Assembly (NCBI GenBank): GCA_036560145.1
Contig: DATBRV010000112.1
Span: 69,676-133,675 of the forward strand
Length of the DNA stretch: 64,000 nt
Direction of reading: 5' to 3'
From: DATBRV01 sp036560145
GTDB lineage: Bacteria > Myxococcota_A > UBA9160 > SMWR01
Each line of letters opens with the position of its first letter. The first letter of the stretch is position 1. A program made the translations under genes and the position numbers. The notes beneath the pieces are model-generated. The model was not told the origin of the DNA and made no database searches. It saw only the letters and a list, made by a program, of their open reading frames with translations. This document shows, in pieces, positions 27,134 through 35,498 of the stretch.

Positions 27134-28529
27134 AGACGAAGCCCGTGTTGGTGTCGAACTGAAAAGCGACGAGCAGAGCCAGCAATGCCGCCGCGAGCGC
27201 CGCGCGTCTCGCGGCCGGCGGCCAGCGCAGGAACACCAGCTCGTCGCGCTTTCGCCACTGCACCCAGTCGATCCAGAACCCCAGCCCCACGAGCAGCACG
27301 ACGAGCGGATCGGGCCAGGGCGGCGCCGCGGGCGTCAGTGCCGCGCCCAGGAAGGCGACGGCGTCGGCGACGCTCAGCCGGAAGAAGGCGTTGCTGACGA
27401 TCGCCACGCCGACGACGGCCAGCGCGGCTGCGATGCGCCGCGGAAGGGGCCAGGTACCGGGCGGCGGCTTCGGCCGGATCGACTGCCGCGCCTTCTCTGC
27501 GACCAGATACGATCCGTGCAGGCCACCCCAGACGAGCATGTGCCACCCGGTTCCGTGCCACAGCCCACTGGCCAGCATCGTCAGCATCGCCGGCACCACC
27601 ACGTTGACCGCGCCCTCGAAAGCGAAACCGCGCCGCAGCAGGGCGCGGCTCAGGGGAACGAAGACGTAATCGCGCAGCCACTGCGACAGCGTGATGTGCC
27701 AGCGATTCCAGAATTCCGTGAAGCTGCGCGCCAAGAAAGGTGAGGCGAAGTTCGGCGAAAGATCGATGCCGAACAAGCTGCTGACTCCGCGCGCGATGCT
27801 CGTGTAGCCGGCGAAATCGTTGTAGAGGGCGATCGTATAGACGGCGAGCCAGGCGAGCAGGGCCGAGGCGCTTTCGGGGCTCGTGAATGCCGCTTCCGGA
27901 ATCTTCGCCCAGAGCGGGTCGCCGATCAGGACCTTGCGAACGAGCCCGACGACGATGAGCGTCAGCGCGCCCCCGAGGCGATCCGCGTCGAGCACGCGCT
28001 CCGCCGTCAACTGCGGCAGGAACGAGCGGGCGCGTTCGATCGGGCCCGCGAGCAGCTTGGGGAAGTACCCGAGGTAGAGCGCCAATCCGACGAATCCCGG
28101 CTGCGGCGAGATCTGGCCGCGGCGCAGATCGATCTGATACGAAATGGCCTGTAGCGAGTAGAACGAGAGGCCGACCGGCAGCGCCCACCACGCGGCGGAT
28201 CGATCGATGCCCATGAAGGTTCCCGCGGCGACCCCGTCGCGCAGCAGGAGCCCGGCGGACTTGAAGAACGCCAGCGATCCGAGGTTGACCGCCAGCGCGG
28301 CGTACAACGTCGGGCGCCCGCGTCCACCGATCAGGGCCGCCGGGCGCGCGAGGAGGAAGTTCGCCACCGTCAGGGCGAGGAGGGCGGCGAGCACCTTCCA
28401 TCCGTAGCTGGCGCAGAAGACGTACGAGGCCGCCAGCAGCCAGGTCGGCTGCCAGCGGCCCGGCAGGCGATAGAAGACCAGTAACACCGCAGAGACGAAG
28501 GCCAGGAAGAGCAATGAAACGAGCGGCAC
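27120..28529 (-). CDS. MBOAT family membrane O-acyltransferase (DltB/AlgI-like)
   Basis: A 469-aa polytopic protein with about 11 TM segments. Diagnostic blocks are FPKLLAGPIERA, YNDFAGYTSIARG, FWNRWHITLSQWLRDYVFVPL, and the two conserved histidines His325 (GLWHGTGW) and His338 (GGLHGSY). It would move acyl groups from a carrier protein across the membrane to an extracellular acceptor. The GTG start at 28529 follows an AGGA site; a longer frame upstream lacks hydrophobic continuity. It is the first gene of the minus-strand half of a Dlt-like module and faces the SGNH gene across 166 bp. Confidence 0.9.
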   Translation of the reverse strand: MPLVSLLFLAFVSAVLLVFYRLPGRWQPTWLLAASYVFCASYGWKVLAALLALTVANFLLARPAALIGGRGRPTLYAALAVNLGSLAFFKSAGLLLRDGVAAGTFMGIDRSAAWWALPVGLSFYSLQAISYQIDLRRGQISPQPGFVGLALYLGYFPKLLAGPIERARSFLPQLTAERVLDADRLGGALTLIVVGLVRKVLIGDPLWAKIPEAAFTSPESASALLAWLAVYTIALYNDFAGYTSIARGVSSLFGIDLSPNFASPFLARSFTEFWNRWHITLSQWLRDYVFVPLSRALLRRGFAFEGAVNVVVPAMLTMLASGLWHGTGWHMLVWGGLHGSYLVAEKARQSIRPKPPPGTWPLPRRIAAALAVVGVAIVSNAFFRLSVADAVAFLGAALTPAAPPWPDPLVVLLVGLGFWIDWVQWRKRDELVFLRWPPAARRAALAAALLALLVAFQFDTNTGFVYEEF

Positions 28530-28695
28530 GTGACGTCCTGGAACGGCGCTCGGCTGGTGGCTCGCGCAGGTCGAGGCTGCGGCGACCGGCATCGCCCATC
28601 GCAAGACGGGTAGCTGCAATCCCGGTCGCCAGCCAGCAGAATGTCGGTGGGAAGGGCGCCGTCGAGATGCACGCGGCTGGACCCGAGGTGCCCGC

Positions 28696-30207
28696 TTGAA
28701 ACGACTCTCCGCCTCCGCGCTGCGCGCCTTCCTTCCCTGGAAGGTCTGGCTGCCGATCGTGCTCGTCGTCCTGACTCTCGACTGCAGCTTCGATGCCTTC
28801 TTCTGGCAGATCCCGAGGGTCCGGGAGATCCCCGAATCCGGGTTCAGCGAGGCCGACTGGGGCTACCGGATCTCCCTCGAGCGCCGCCGCCTGATGCAAC
28901 CCAAGCCCACCGGCTCTGCGCGCGTGCTCGCGTTCGGAAGCTCGGTCTCCGGGGCCTTCGACCCGCATCAGGTTCAGGGTCTGGTGCAGGCCCACCGGCC
29001 ATCGTCGCGAGCCGAGGTGCGCCGGCTGAACCTGCCTGGCATACAGCCGTCCGAGTTCCGGCTCGTGTTCGAGAGCGAACCGATGCCTGATCCCGACGTG
29101 ACCGTCATCCTGTTCAACCTGCTCGACATGCTGCATCCGGCGCCCGAGTACTTCCTGAACCCGGTGCTCCCCTATGCCGCGCCTCCGATCGCGCTGTGGC
29201 GAGCGAAGCGAGACCATCTCGGGATCGGCGACCAGCTCGAGCTGGGGCTTTCGCAGCTCAGCAATCTCTATCGCTATCGCAAGCAGATCCGCTCCTGTAT
29301 TCGCAATCACACGAGCACCGGTTTGCGCTGGCTGCTCGCGCCGGCGCCGCCCGGAGCCTGGGGCATCCACGCCGATGGCCATACCGAGAGGCGATTCGCG
29401 CTCGAGGCGCAGGGCCGCGCACCCTTTCGCTTCGAGTATTTCATCGACCCCGAATGGATCTCCCAACGCGGCCGGGTGCAGCTGGAGTTCCGCAGCGACG
29501 GGGAACCGCTCGTCACCCGCATCGAGAGCGAGCCGGGATGGAAGTCCCTCGAGCTCGAGCTTGCATCGCCACCCGCACGGGTCGAGGTGAGCGCCGACAG
29601 CGTCTGGAATCCGCGCGCCGGAGGGGCGTCGGATGACCTGCGGCTGCTCGGCGTGAAGCTGAAGGCGGTTCCCTCCCGCAGCGAAACCGCCGGCGCCCAG
29701 CCCTACCGGTATCCACTCGCGGAGGAAGGCGACATCGAGCCCAAGCTGCGCATCGGGGGCAAGCGCGGCGGCGAGGCCGACCGCGCCTGGGACGAGCAAT
29801 TCCAGGCGAACACCCACTCGGGCCGGAGAATGCGGCGCTTCCGCGACGACAAGCTGGCGAGGCGCGACGAGCCGTTCGTCGTCGACGGCGAGTACCTGGC
29901 CATCCAGAAGCTGGTGATGTCGTTCCGCGAGCGCGGCAGCAAGGTGCTCCTGGTCAATACACCGGACAACCCGCGCATCCTGGGGCTCTACGCGAACGGT
30001 CCGTACTACCGCGGCTACCTCGACTTCTTCCGGTCGCTGGCGGAGGACCCGGGCGTGGAGTTCTACGATTGGAGCGCCGCGTTGCCCGCGGAGGACTTCA
30101 ACGACGGTCACCACGTAAACTACGTCGGAGTGATCAAGCTCGGCCGCGCCTTCGCGGAGATGGTGGAGCGCGCGCTGCCGGAAGTCCGGGGGGAGGCGCC
30201 GAAGTGA
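28696..30207 (+). CDS. DltD/AlgJ-like SGNH-fold protein, membrane-anchored
   Basis: A 503-aa protein with one N-terminal TM segment (about 13-31) and a periplasmic SGNH-type domain. Block I is LAFGSSVSGAFD with Ser82/Ser83 as nucleophile candidates, and the last block FNDGHHVNYVG provides Asp470 and His473. A ~200-residue insert of beta-rich sequence (residues ~210-320) is present, perhaps a carbohydrate- or lipid-binding domain. Such proteins complete acyl transfer begun by MBOAT partners. The TTG start at 28696 follows GAGGTG. It is divergent from the MBOAT gene and coupled (GTGA) to the DUF4153 gene. Confidence 0.8.
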   Translation: MKRLSASALRAFLPWKVWLPIVLVVLTLDCSFDAFFWQIPRVREIPESGFSEADWGYRISLERRRLMQPKPTGSARVLAFGSSVSGAFDPHQVQGLVQAHRPSSRAEVRRLNLPGIQPSEFRLVFESEPMPDPDVTVILFNLLDMLHPAPEYFLNPVLPYAAPPIALWRAKRDHLGIGDQLELGLSQLSNLYRYRKQIRSCIRNHTSTGLRWLLAPAPPGAWGIHADGHTERRFALEAQGRAPFRFEYFIDPEWISQRGRVQLEFRSDGEPLVTRIESEPGWKSLELELASPPARVEVSADSVWNPRAGGASDDLRLLGVKLKAVPSRSETAGAQPYRYPLAEEGDIEPKLRIGGKRGGEADRAWDEQFQANTHSGRRMRRFRDDKLARRDEPFVVDGEYLAIQKLVMSFRERGSKVLLVNTPDNPRILGLYANGPYYRGYLDFFRSLAEDPGVEFYDWSAALPAEDFNDGHHVNYVGVIKLGRAFAEMVERALPEVRGEAPK

Positions 30208-31928
30208 GCAGCCGTGCCGTTTTCAGTCTGATCGGCCTCACGGCGGGGCTGATCTGGTGGGCGATCGATCCGCGCGAGCTCTCGGCCGTTCCCGACGACC
30301 GGGTCGCGATCGTCGCGCTCTTCGCAGCATCCAGCCTCGCGCTCGTCGCGTGCATGACCTGGAGCGGGCGTGCACTCGGACGCTGGGCGGGTCTCTCGGC
30401 GGGGCTCGCGCTGGTCGTCGCCGCGGTGGCGTGGAGCGTCTGCGGAGAGCTTCCCGCCGCTGCGCTCTCCATCCGCGGGGATGGTGACCGGCTCTGGTGG
30501 TGGGCGCTCGGGAGCTTCGTCTTCCTCTACGTGAGCGTGCCCTTCGCCCAGATCTTCCAGGAATCCGGGCGGCTCCGGTTCCCCTATCCGGAGCTCTTCC
30601 GACACAGCTGGAACAACTTCTTCATCGGGGTCGTGGCGCAGATCTTCGTCGGCCTCGTTTGGGCCTTGCTGGGAGTCTGGGGCGCTCTCTTCGACATGGT
30701 GGGCATCTCGCTCTTCTCCGACCTGTTCGGAAGCCGACCCTTCCCCTACCTCTGCACCTTCACCTTGTTCGGCTTCGGCCTTGCGATCGGGCGCGAGAGC
30801 GAAGCCGTGATCGCCACCCTGCGCCGGGTGACGCTCAAGATCGCGCAAGCGCTGCTTCCCTTCGTCGCCTTCGTCGCCCTGCTCTTCTCCCTCACGCTTC
30901 CCTTCACGGGGCTGGCGCCGCTCTGGAAGACCGGCGACGCGACCCCGCTGGTGCTCTCGCTGTTGGCGCTCTTCACGCTCTTCCTCAACGGAGTCTTCGA
31001 GGAGGGCGAGCGCGCGCCGAGCTATCCCGGCTGGTTCCTCGCCGGCCTGCGCGTCGCCATCGTCACGATGCCGGTCTTTTCCAGCATCGCCCTCTACGGG
31101 ACGAGCATCCGCGTCGAGCAGTACGGACTCACGCCCGATCGCGTCTTCGCGCTCGTCTTCGCCTCGATCGCCTCCCTCTACGCGCTCTGCTACGCGCTCG
31201 CCGCGCTCTGGCGCCGAGGCGGGTGGATGCAGCTGCTCCGGCCCGTCAACGTGGGCACCGCCCTCGTGTTGGCCGCTACCTCCATCCTGATTCAGCTCCC
31301 CGTGCTCGATCCGATGCGCCTCTCGGCCGAGAGCCAGCTCGCGCGGCTGCTCGACCGGCGCGTCACGGCGGCGAGCTTCGACTTCGCCACGCTGGAATTC
31401 GAGCTCGGCTACCGCGGCCGGGAGGCCCTCGAGAGGCTCGCCGCTGCGGGCGGGCACCCCGAGCACGAGGCGATCCGCACCGAGATCGCATACGTGAGGG
31501 CGGCGAACAATGCATGGGAGGCCAGGGAGAAGAAGGCGGAGCGCGAGAAGCCGCGGGCGCCCATGCGCTTCACGGTCTCGCCGCCCGATCTGCGCGTTCC
31601 GCCGGGCCTGGAGGCGTGGCTCGCCTCGGGAGGCTGGGCGGACAACTGCGCGGCCGAGCTCGACTGCCTCTTGATCTCCGCGGACTTCGACTCGAGCGGC
31701 ACCCGCGAATACTGCCTTCTCACGCAAGGCAAGCTGAGCGGATCGTCGGTCTGCGTCGCGATGGGGGAGAAGTTCCCGATCTACGTCGGCCGCCTCGTCT
31801 ATCGCGGAACGGGGCCGCCTCCACCGCTGTCGAAGCTCCGTGAGAACGCACCCACGGAGCTGCGGCCCTCACCCTACCAGGACCTCGTGCTCCCGAGCGG
31901 CGAAGGCGTGCTCGAATTCGTCCCCTGA
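30204..31928 (+). CDS. DUF4153-family membrane protein
   Basis: A 574-aa protein with about 12 TM helices covering residues 1-375 and a soluble C-terminal ~200 aa. The block VEQYGLTPDRVFALVFASIASLYAL is the DUF4153 signature. The soluble part has a charged helix (EAREKKAEREKP) and a compact domain around DCLLISADFDSSG. Its function is unknown in the family. Its GTG start overlaps the SGNH gene stop by 4 nt, so it likely belongs to the acylation module, perhaps as a transporter or complex partner. Confidence 0.8.
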   Translation: MSSRAVFSLIGLTAGLIWWAIDPRELSAVPDDRVAIVALFAASSLALVACMTWSGRALGRWAGLSAGLALVVAAVAWSVCGELPAAALSIRGDGDRLWWWALGSFVFLYVSVPFAQIFQESGRLRFPYPELFRHSWNNFFIGVVAQIFVGLVWALLGVWGALFDMVGISLFSDLFGSRPFPYLCTFTLFGFGLAIGRESEAVIATLRRVTLKIAQALLPFVAFVALLFSLTLPFTGLAPLWKTGDATPLVLSLLALFTLFLNGVFEEGERAPSYPGWFLAGLRVAIVTMPVFSSIALYGTSIRVEQYGLTPDRVFALVFASIASLYALCYALAALWRRGGWMQLLRPVNVGTALVLAATSILIQLPVLDPMRLSAESQLARLLDRRVTAASFDFATLEFELGYRGREALERLAAAGGHPEHEAIRTEIAYVRAANNAWEAREKKAEREKPRAPMRFTVSPPDLRVPPGLEAWLASGGWADNCAAELDCLLISADFDSSGTREYCLLTQGKLSGSSVCVAMGEKFPIYVGRLVYRGTGPPPPLSKLRENAPTELRPSPYQDLVLPSGEGVLEFVP

Positions 31929-31940
31929 GGCTCCCTTCCG

Positions 31941-32552
31941 CTAGGCCCCGCCCTTGGTCATCGCGCGCTGGTACGCCGGCCGCGCTTCGATGCGGTCGAC
32001 GAACTTCGTGAGATTGGGGAACGCATCGCGGCCGGCGAACATCACGGCGAGCTGCGCGACGAAGCTGAGCTGCACGTCGGCGCCGGTGAGGTCGTTGCCG
32101 ACAAAATAGTCTCGCCCCGCGAGCTGGTCGTTCAGGAAGCCGAGGTGGTTCTGCATCTCGCTCTGGATGCGCGGCTCGAGCGGCTTGGCGGCGTCGCCGA
32201 GACGTCCGGCGTAGATGCGAAGCATCAAGGGCAGCATCGCCGAGCCTTCGGCGTAGTGCAGCAGCTGGACGTAGCGGTCGTAGTCCGCGCTGCCTGGCGC
32301 CGGCGCAAATCTCCCCTTCCCGTACTTCCGGATCAGGTACTCGACGATCGCGCCGGATTCGAAGATGACCTTGCCGTCGTCGCGGATCACGGGCGCCTTG
32401 CCGAGCGGATGGATGGCCTTGAGCTCGGGCGGCGCGAGGCGCGTGGTGGCGTCGCGCTGGTACATGACCAGCTTGTAATCGACGCCGAGCTCCTCGAGGA
32501 GCCAGGTGATCCGGCGGGAACGGGAGGCGTTCAGGTGATGGACTTCGATCAT
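31941..32552 (-). CDS. Glutathione S-transferase family protein
   Basis: A 203-aa GST. The N-terminal thioredoxin-like domain has HHLNASRSRRITWLLEELGVDYKLV, with a catalytic Ser in the NASRS region, and the conserved KAPVIRDDGKVIFESGAIVEYLI (glutathione-binding ESGAI). The alpha-helical domain follows with GNDLTGADVQLSF, the N-capping box. It is convergent with the DUF4153 gene (12-nt gap). Probably cytosolic detoxification. Confidence 0.92.
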   Translation of the reverse strand: MIEVHHLNASRSRRITWLLEELGVDYKLVMYQRDATTRLAPPELKAIHPLGKAPVIRDDGKVIFESGAIVEYLIRKYGKGRFAPAPGSADYDRYVQLLHYAEGSAMLPLMLRIYAGRLGDAAKPLEPRIQSEMQNHLGFLNDQLAGRDYFVGNDLTGADVQLSFVAQLAVMFAGRDAFPNLTKFVDRIEARPAYQRAMTKGGA

Positions 32553-32602
32553 GGTGGATTCCTCTGCGGGCTGCGAGCTGCGGAGTCTACGCTACGCGGG
32601 CG

Positions 32603-33025
32603 TCAGCGGCTCGCTTCCGCGGGTGTGAGGCGCACCGCGACCGAGCGCGACGTGTCGAAGAGGATGCCGATCCAGCGATCCCGCCACCCGTACTTGCCGC
32701 GCAAGAGCGCGCGGATGCGCTCGTGCCCGTCTGGATTCGCGAGGATCTTCGCGGAGTAGCGCCCCGCCAGAGGGTCCGGCTCGACGATCCGCAGCTCGGG
32801 GGTCCGTTCGACGTCCGCGAACCAGCCGTTCTCGGGCGCGCCGGCCTCGAGCAACACCTCGCCGTCGTCTCGCACGTACCAGACATGCGTCGAGCGCGGC
32901 GCTCCATCCAGCGACGACGTCCGCAGGATCGCCACACCCTCCGCCTCGAGCGCCCACCACGTCACCGCCAGGAACGCAACGCCGAGGGTCGCGAGCGAAG
33001 CCGCCAGACCCTTGATCGCACTCAC
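32603..33025 (-). CDS. PNPOx-like split-barrel protein with N-terminal membrane anchor
   Basis: A 140-aa protein. Residues ~7-27 are a hydrophobic anchor, followed by a split-barrel domain: VAILRTSSLDGAPRSTHVWYVRDDGEVLLEAG, NGWFADVERTPELRI, and a terminal RDRWIGILFDTSRSVAVRL. This is the pattern of flavin/deazaflavin-dependent nitroreductase-like proteins. Its ATG overlaps the stop of the YfhO-like gene transcribed ahead of it (ATGA). Cofactor and substrate are not determinable. Confidence 0.72.
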   Translation of the reverse strand: MSAIKGLAASLATLGVAFLAVTWWALEAEGVAILRTSSLDGAPRSTHVWYVRDDGEVLLEAGAPENGWFADVERTPELRIVEPDPLAGRYSAKILANPDGHERIRALLRGKYGWRDRWIGILFDTSRSVAVRLTPAEASR

Positions 33026-34644
33026 GGGTTCGCGCCTCGCGATCGAAAGGCGCCCGATGCGAAGAGGGTCGCGAGCAGCAGCGTCAGCCCGCTCACCACG
33101 AGCCCGAGCCCGAAGTATCGCGGCCAGTAGCGGAAGATCACCTCGCGCTCTCCCGGCTCGACGCGCACCGCGACCCTTCCCGCGAGCGACTCCAGGGTGC
33201 CCCCCTCGACGCGCCAGTTGGGCTTCCGATCCTCGCGCTCGCCGAGCAGGATCAGATGCGCGGGCACGGGCGAGCGAACGGAAACGGCGAAGCGATTCGG
33301 TGTGAATCCGTTGAAGCGGGCGCTGCCCCCCGGCGCGGTGGGGGTCAGGGCGATCGGGGGGCGATGATCGAGCGACACCTTCTCACTGCCCGATCCGCCC
33401 TCCTGCCACGGACTGCTCTCGATCCGCAGATCGACGAAGACCAGCATGGCTCCGAGCGCCACCGCCCCTCGCAGGGCCGCGTGCAGTCGACGCCGCTCCC
33501 GCACGCCGTCGAGCCAGCGCTGCACCCCGATCGCCGCTGCGGCGAGCAGGAGGAAGATCGCGACGAACAAGAACCGCGAAGGCACCCGCTGCGTCCTCCA
33601 GCCCGGGAGATCCGCGATCAGGCCCCAGGGATCCAGGAACGAGCCTGCCCAGCGCAGGTCGAGCGAGATTGCGAGAAAGAAACCTCCGACCAGCAGCAGC
33701 GGCCAGCGCCGGCGAGCGGCGATCAGCCCCGCGACAAGGAAGATGCACGGAACCACGCCCAGGTAGAAGGCGTACTCCCACCATCCGGTTCCGAGCTGGA
33801 AGACGATCGCGGGATGCGCCGTCGCGGCGCTCTGCCCGCGCTGCGTGAGCGACCAGAGGGCCGCAGCCGGCGGAAAGCCGGCGTTCCGCACTCCCGGCGC
33901 ATAGGCATGGAACTCCGCCAGCATGGGGAGGAGCTTGCAGGCGCCGAGCCCGAGGCTGAGCGCCTGGAAGCGGAGCCAGGTCCGGGCGGGCCGCAGCGAT
34001 CGGGATTCGAGGCACCAGGCAGCGGCGAGCATCAGCAGCAGAGCGTTCTGCCAGACGAAGGGATGGGTGGCGCCCTCGAAGAGAGCGAGGACGTTCACCC
34101 CCGCCGCCCCCCAGAGCGCGGGCCGGCTTCCCGAGCGCGCCCGCTCGAAGAGCAGGAGCAACCCGGGAAGCAGGTACGCCCCCAACACGAACGGGTGTCC
34201 GACCGTGAGGTGCGCGACGAAGAAGCCGTTGAACGCGAACGCGGCGCCGGCGAGGCAGGCGACCTCGGCTCCCACCCCATGCTCCCGCAGGAGCGCGATC
34301 ATCCCGATCAGCCCGGCGGTCGCGTACACGACCAGCAGGAATTCGAGATACGTCGCGGCGGGAAGGAAGGCCAGCAGCCAGATGAACGGGCTGAGGACGG
34401 GCGACTGGGGGTTCGCGATCAGGTTGAAGCTCTGCGGGGCGCCCGTGAGGTAGAGCGGAAGCGTCCCGTACCTGGTGAGGGCCGTGTGCGCCCAGTCGTA
34501 GTAGCTGGCGTTGCCGGGCCAGTCGAATCCGCCGACGAGGCCGCGGGCGAGGATGGGTTGGAAGAACGACGCGACGGCGGCGCTCGAGGCCAGCGCCGCC
34601 GCGCTCCAGGCGAAGCGCGCGCGCGCGCGCCCGCTGACGCTCAT
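33022..34644 (-). CDS. YfhO-like polytopic membrane protein
   Basis: A 540-aa protein with about 12 TM helices. The long first periplasmic loop (GLVGGFDWPGNASYYDWAHTALTRYGTLPLY) and a terminal beta-rich domain (residues ~420-510, ending in ...REVIFRYWPRYFGLGLVVSG) match the layout of YfhO-type GT-C proteins that decorate surface polymers or lipids. It is tightly coupled to the PNPOx-like gene and starts just 5' of the small lipoprotein gene's stop (8 nt gap). Confidence 0.7.
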   Translation of the reverse strand: MSVSGRARARFAWSAAALASSAAVASFFQPILARGLVGGFDWPGNASYYDWAHTALTRYGTLPLYLTGAPQSFNLIANPQSPVLSPFIWLLAFLPAATYLEFLLVVYATAGLIGMIALLREHGVGAEVACLAGAAFAFNGFFVAHLTVGHPFVLGAYLLPGLLLLFERARSGSRPALWGAAGVNVLALFEGATHPFVWQNALLLMLAAAWCLESRSLRPARTWLRFQALSLGLGACKLLPMLAEFHAYAPGVRNAGFPPAAALWSLTQRGQSAATAHPAIVFQLGTGWWEYAFYLGVVPCIFLVAGLIAARRRWPLLLVGGFFLAISLDLRWAGSFLDPWGLIADLPGWRTQRVPSRFLFVAIFLLLAAAAIGVQRWLDGVRERRRLHAALRGAVALGAMLVFVDLRIESSPWQEGGSGSEKVSLDHRPPIALTPTAPGGSARFNGFTPNRFAVSVRSPVPAHLILLGEREDRKPNWRVEGGTLESLAGRVAVRVEPGEREVIFRYWPRYFGLGLVVSGLTLLLATLFASGAFRSRGANP

Positions 34645-34652
34645 CGGGGTGC

Positions 34653-34889
34653 TCAGAAGTCCGCGCCGCTCCCGCCGTCCGTCGCGTCGATCTGCTCGCG
34701 AATCGCTGCCTCGTTCTCGCCGCCCTGCTCGCCGACCTCGTCGTCGTATTTCTCTTCGGCCCTGGCGGCATCCGCCTGCTTGCGCTCCTCCGCGACCAGA
34801 TCCTCCTCGCTGAAGTTGGAGGTGCAGGTGCTGCCGGAAAGCGCGAGCAGGGCCGCGAAGCCCAGCAGGAACCGAGCCCAGGCGTTCAT
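34653..34889 (-). CDS. Small acidic lipoprotein
   Basis: A 78-aa protein with ATG 34889 behind a GGAGG ribosome site. A signal peptide ends near LSGSTCTS, a plausible lipobox with Cys22 or close by as the lipidated residue. The mature part is very acidic (EEDLVAEERKQADAARAEEKYDDEVGEQGGENEAAIREQ) and likely helical. The start overlaps the stop of the SnoaL-like gene by 4 nt. No known family. Confidence 0.7.
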   Translation of the reverse strand: MNAWARFLLGFAALLALSGSTCTSNFSEEDLVAEERKQADAARAEEKYDDEVGEQGGENEAAIREQIDATDGGSGADF

Positions 34890-35416
34890 CGGGTCCTCCC
34901 CGCGCCGCGGGTGTTCAGATGCGCCCAGGCCGCGGGCAGCGAGACGTCGCGATTCGGGTTGGTCGGGGGCATGTTGAAGCCTGCCGGCGGCTTCCAGCCC
35001 ATCGCCCGCATCGTCTGGCCGATGTGCGTCATGTTGAGCATGTCGTGGCTGTAACAGAACTGCCCGTCGCCGGCGTAGTAGAGGATCGAGAGCCCGGGCA
35101 CCAGCCAGGGCGTGCCGTCCGGCTTGTGTCCGAGGATCTGGTCCCACTGGCTCACCAGGCGATGCCCCTCGGCCATCGTCCAGTTTTCGGGTGTCGACCA
35201 GCCATGGCCGGTGAGGCCTTCCATCGATTTCACGAAGAACTCGCGGATCTTCTCGCGCCCTTCGATGCGTCCCCAGGCCGGGTCGATGTAGGCCGCATCC
35301 GGCGTGAAGAAGCCGGCCAGGTCCGCCCAGGTCCGGCGTCCCTCGTCGATCTCGTCGCGCATGGCGACGAAGCGCGCGTAGGTCTCGAGGGCTTCTCGTG
35401 CGATGGCGTCCGGCAT
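34886..35416 (-). CDS. SnoaL/NTF2-like domain protein
   Basis: A 176-aa alpha+beta-barrel protein with DEIDEGRRTWADLAGFFTPDAAYIDPAWGRIEGREKIREFFVKSM, the usual SnoaL/NTF2 opening, and WDQILGHKPDGTPW later. Members act as small isomerases, hydratases or binding proteins. The ATG at 35416 follows AGGGAGA; an in-frame ATG at 35431 is less well placed. It is coupled to the small lipoprotein and divergent from the GT39-like gene. Confidence 0.8.
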   Translation of the reverse strand: MPDAIAREALETYARFVAMRDEIDEGRRTWADLAGFFTPDAAYIDPAWGRIEGREKIREFFVKSMEGLTGHGWSTPENWTMAEGHRLVSQWDQILGHKPDGTPWLVPGLSILYYAGDGQFCYSHDMLNMTHIGQTMRAMGWKPPAGFNMPPTNPNRDVSLPAAWAHLNTRGAGRTR

Positions 35417-35498
35417 GGCTTCTCCCTGCATGGCTGCGGTGGGCGCGGGCCCTGCCGCTCAGGCAACCTATCAAAGTCGAGGTGGGGACGGTGTGAGA

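Noticed and set aside
30120..31727. Long antisense frame over the DUF4153 gene
   Set aside because: Highly charged, low-complexity sequence without motifs; the sense frame has TM helices and a family signature.
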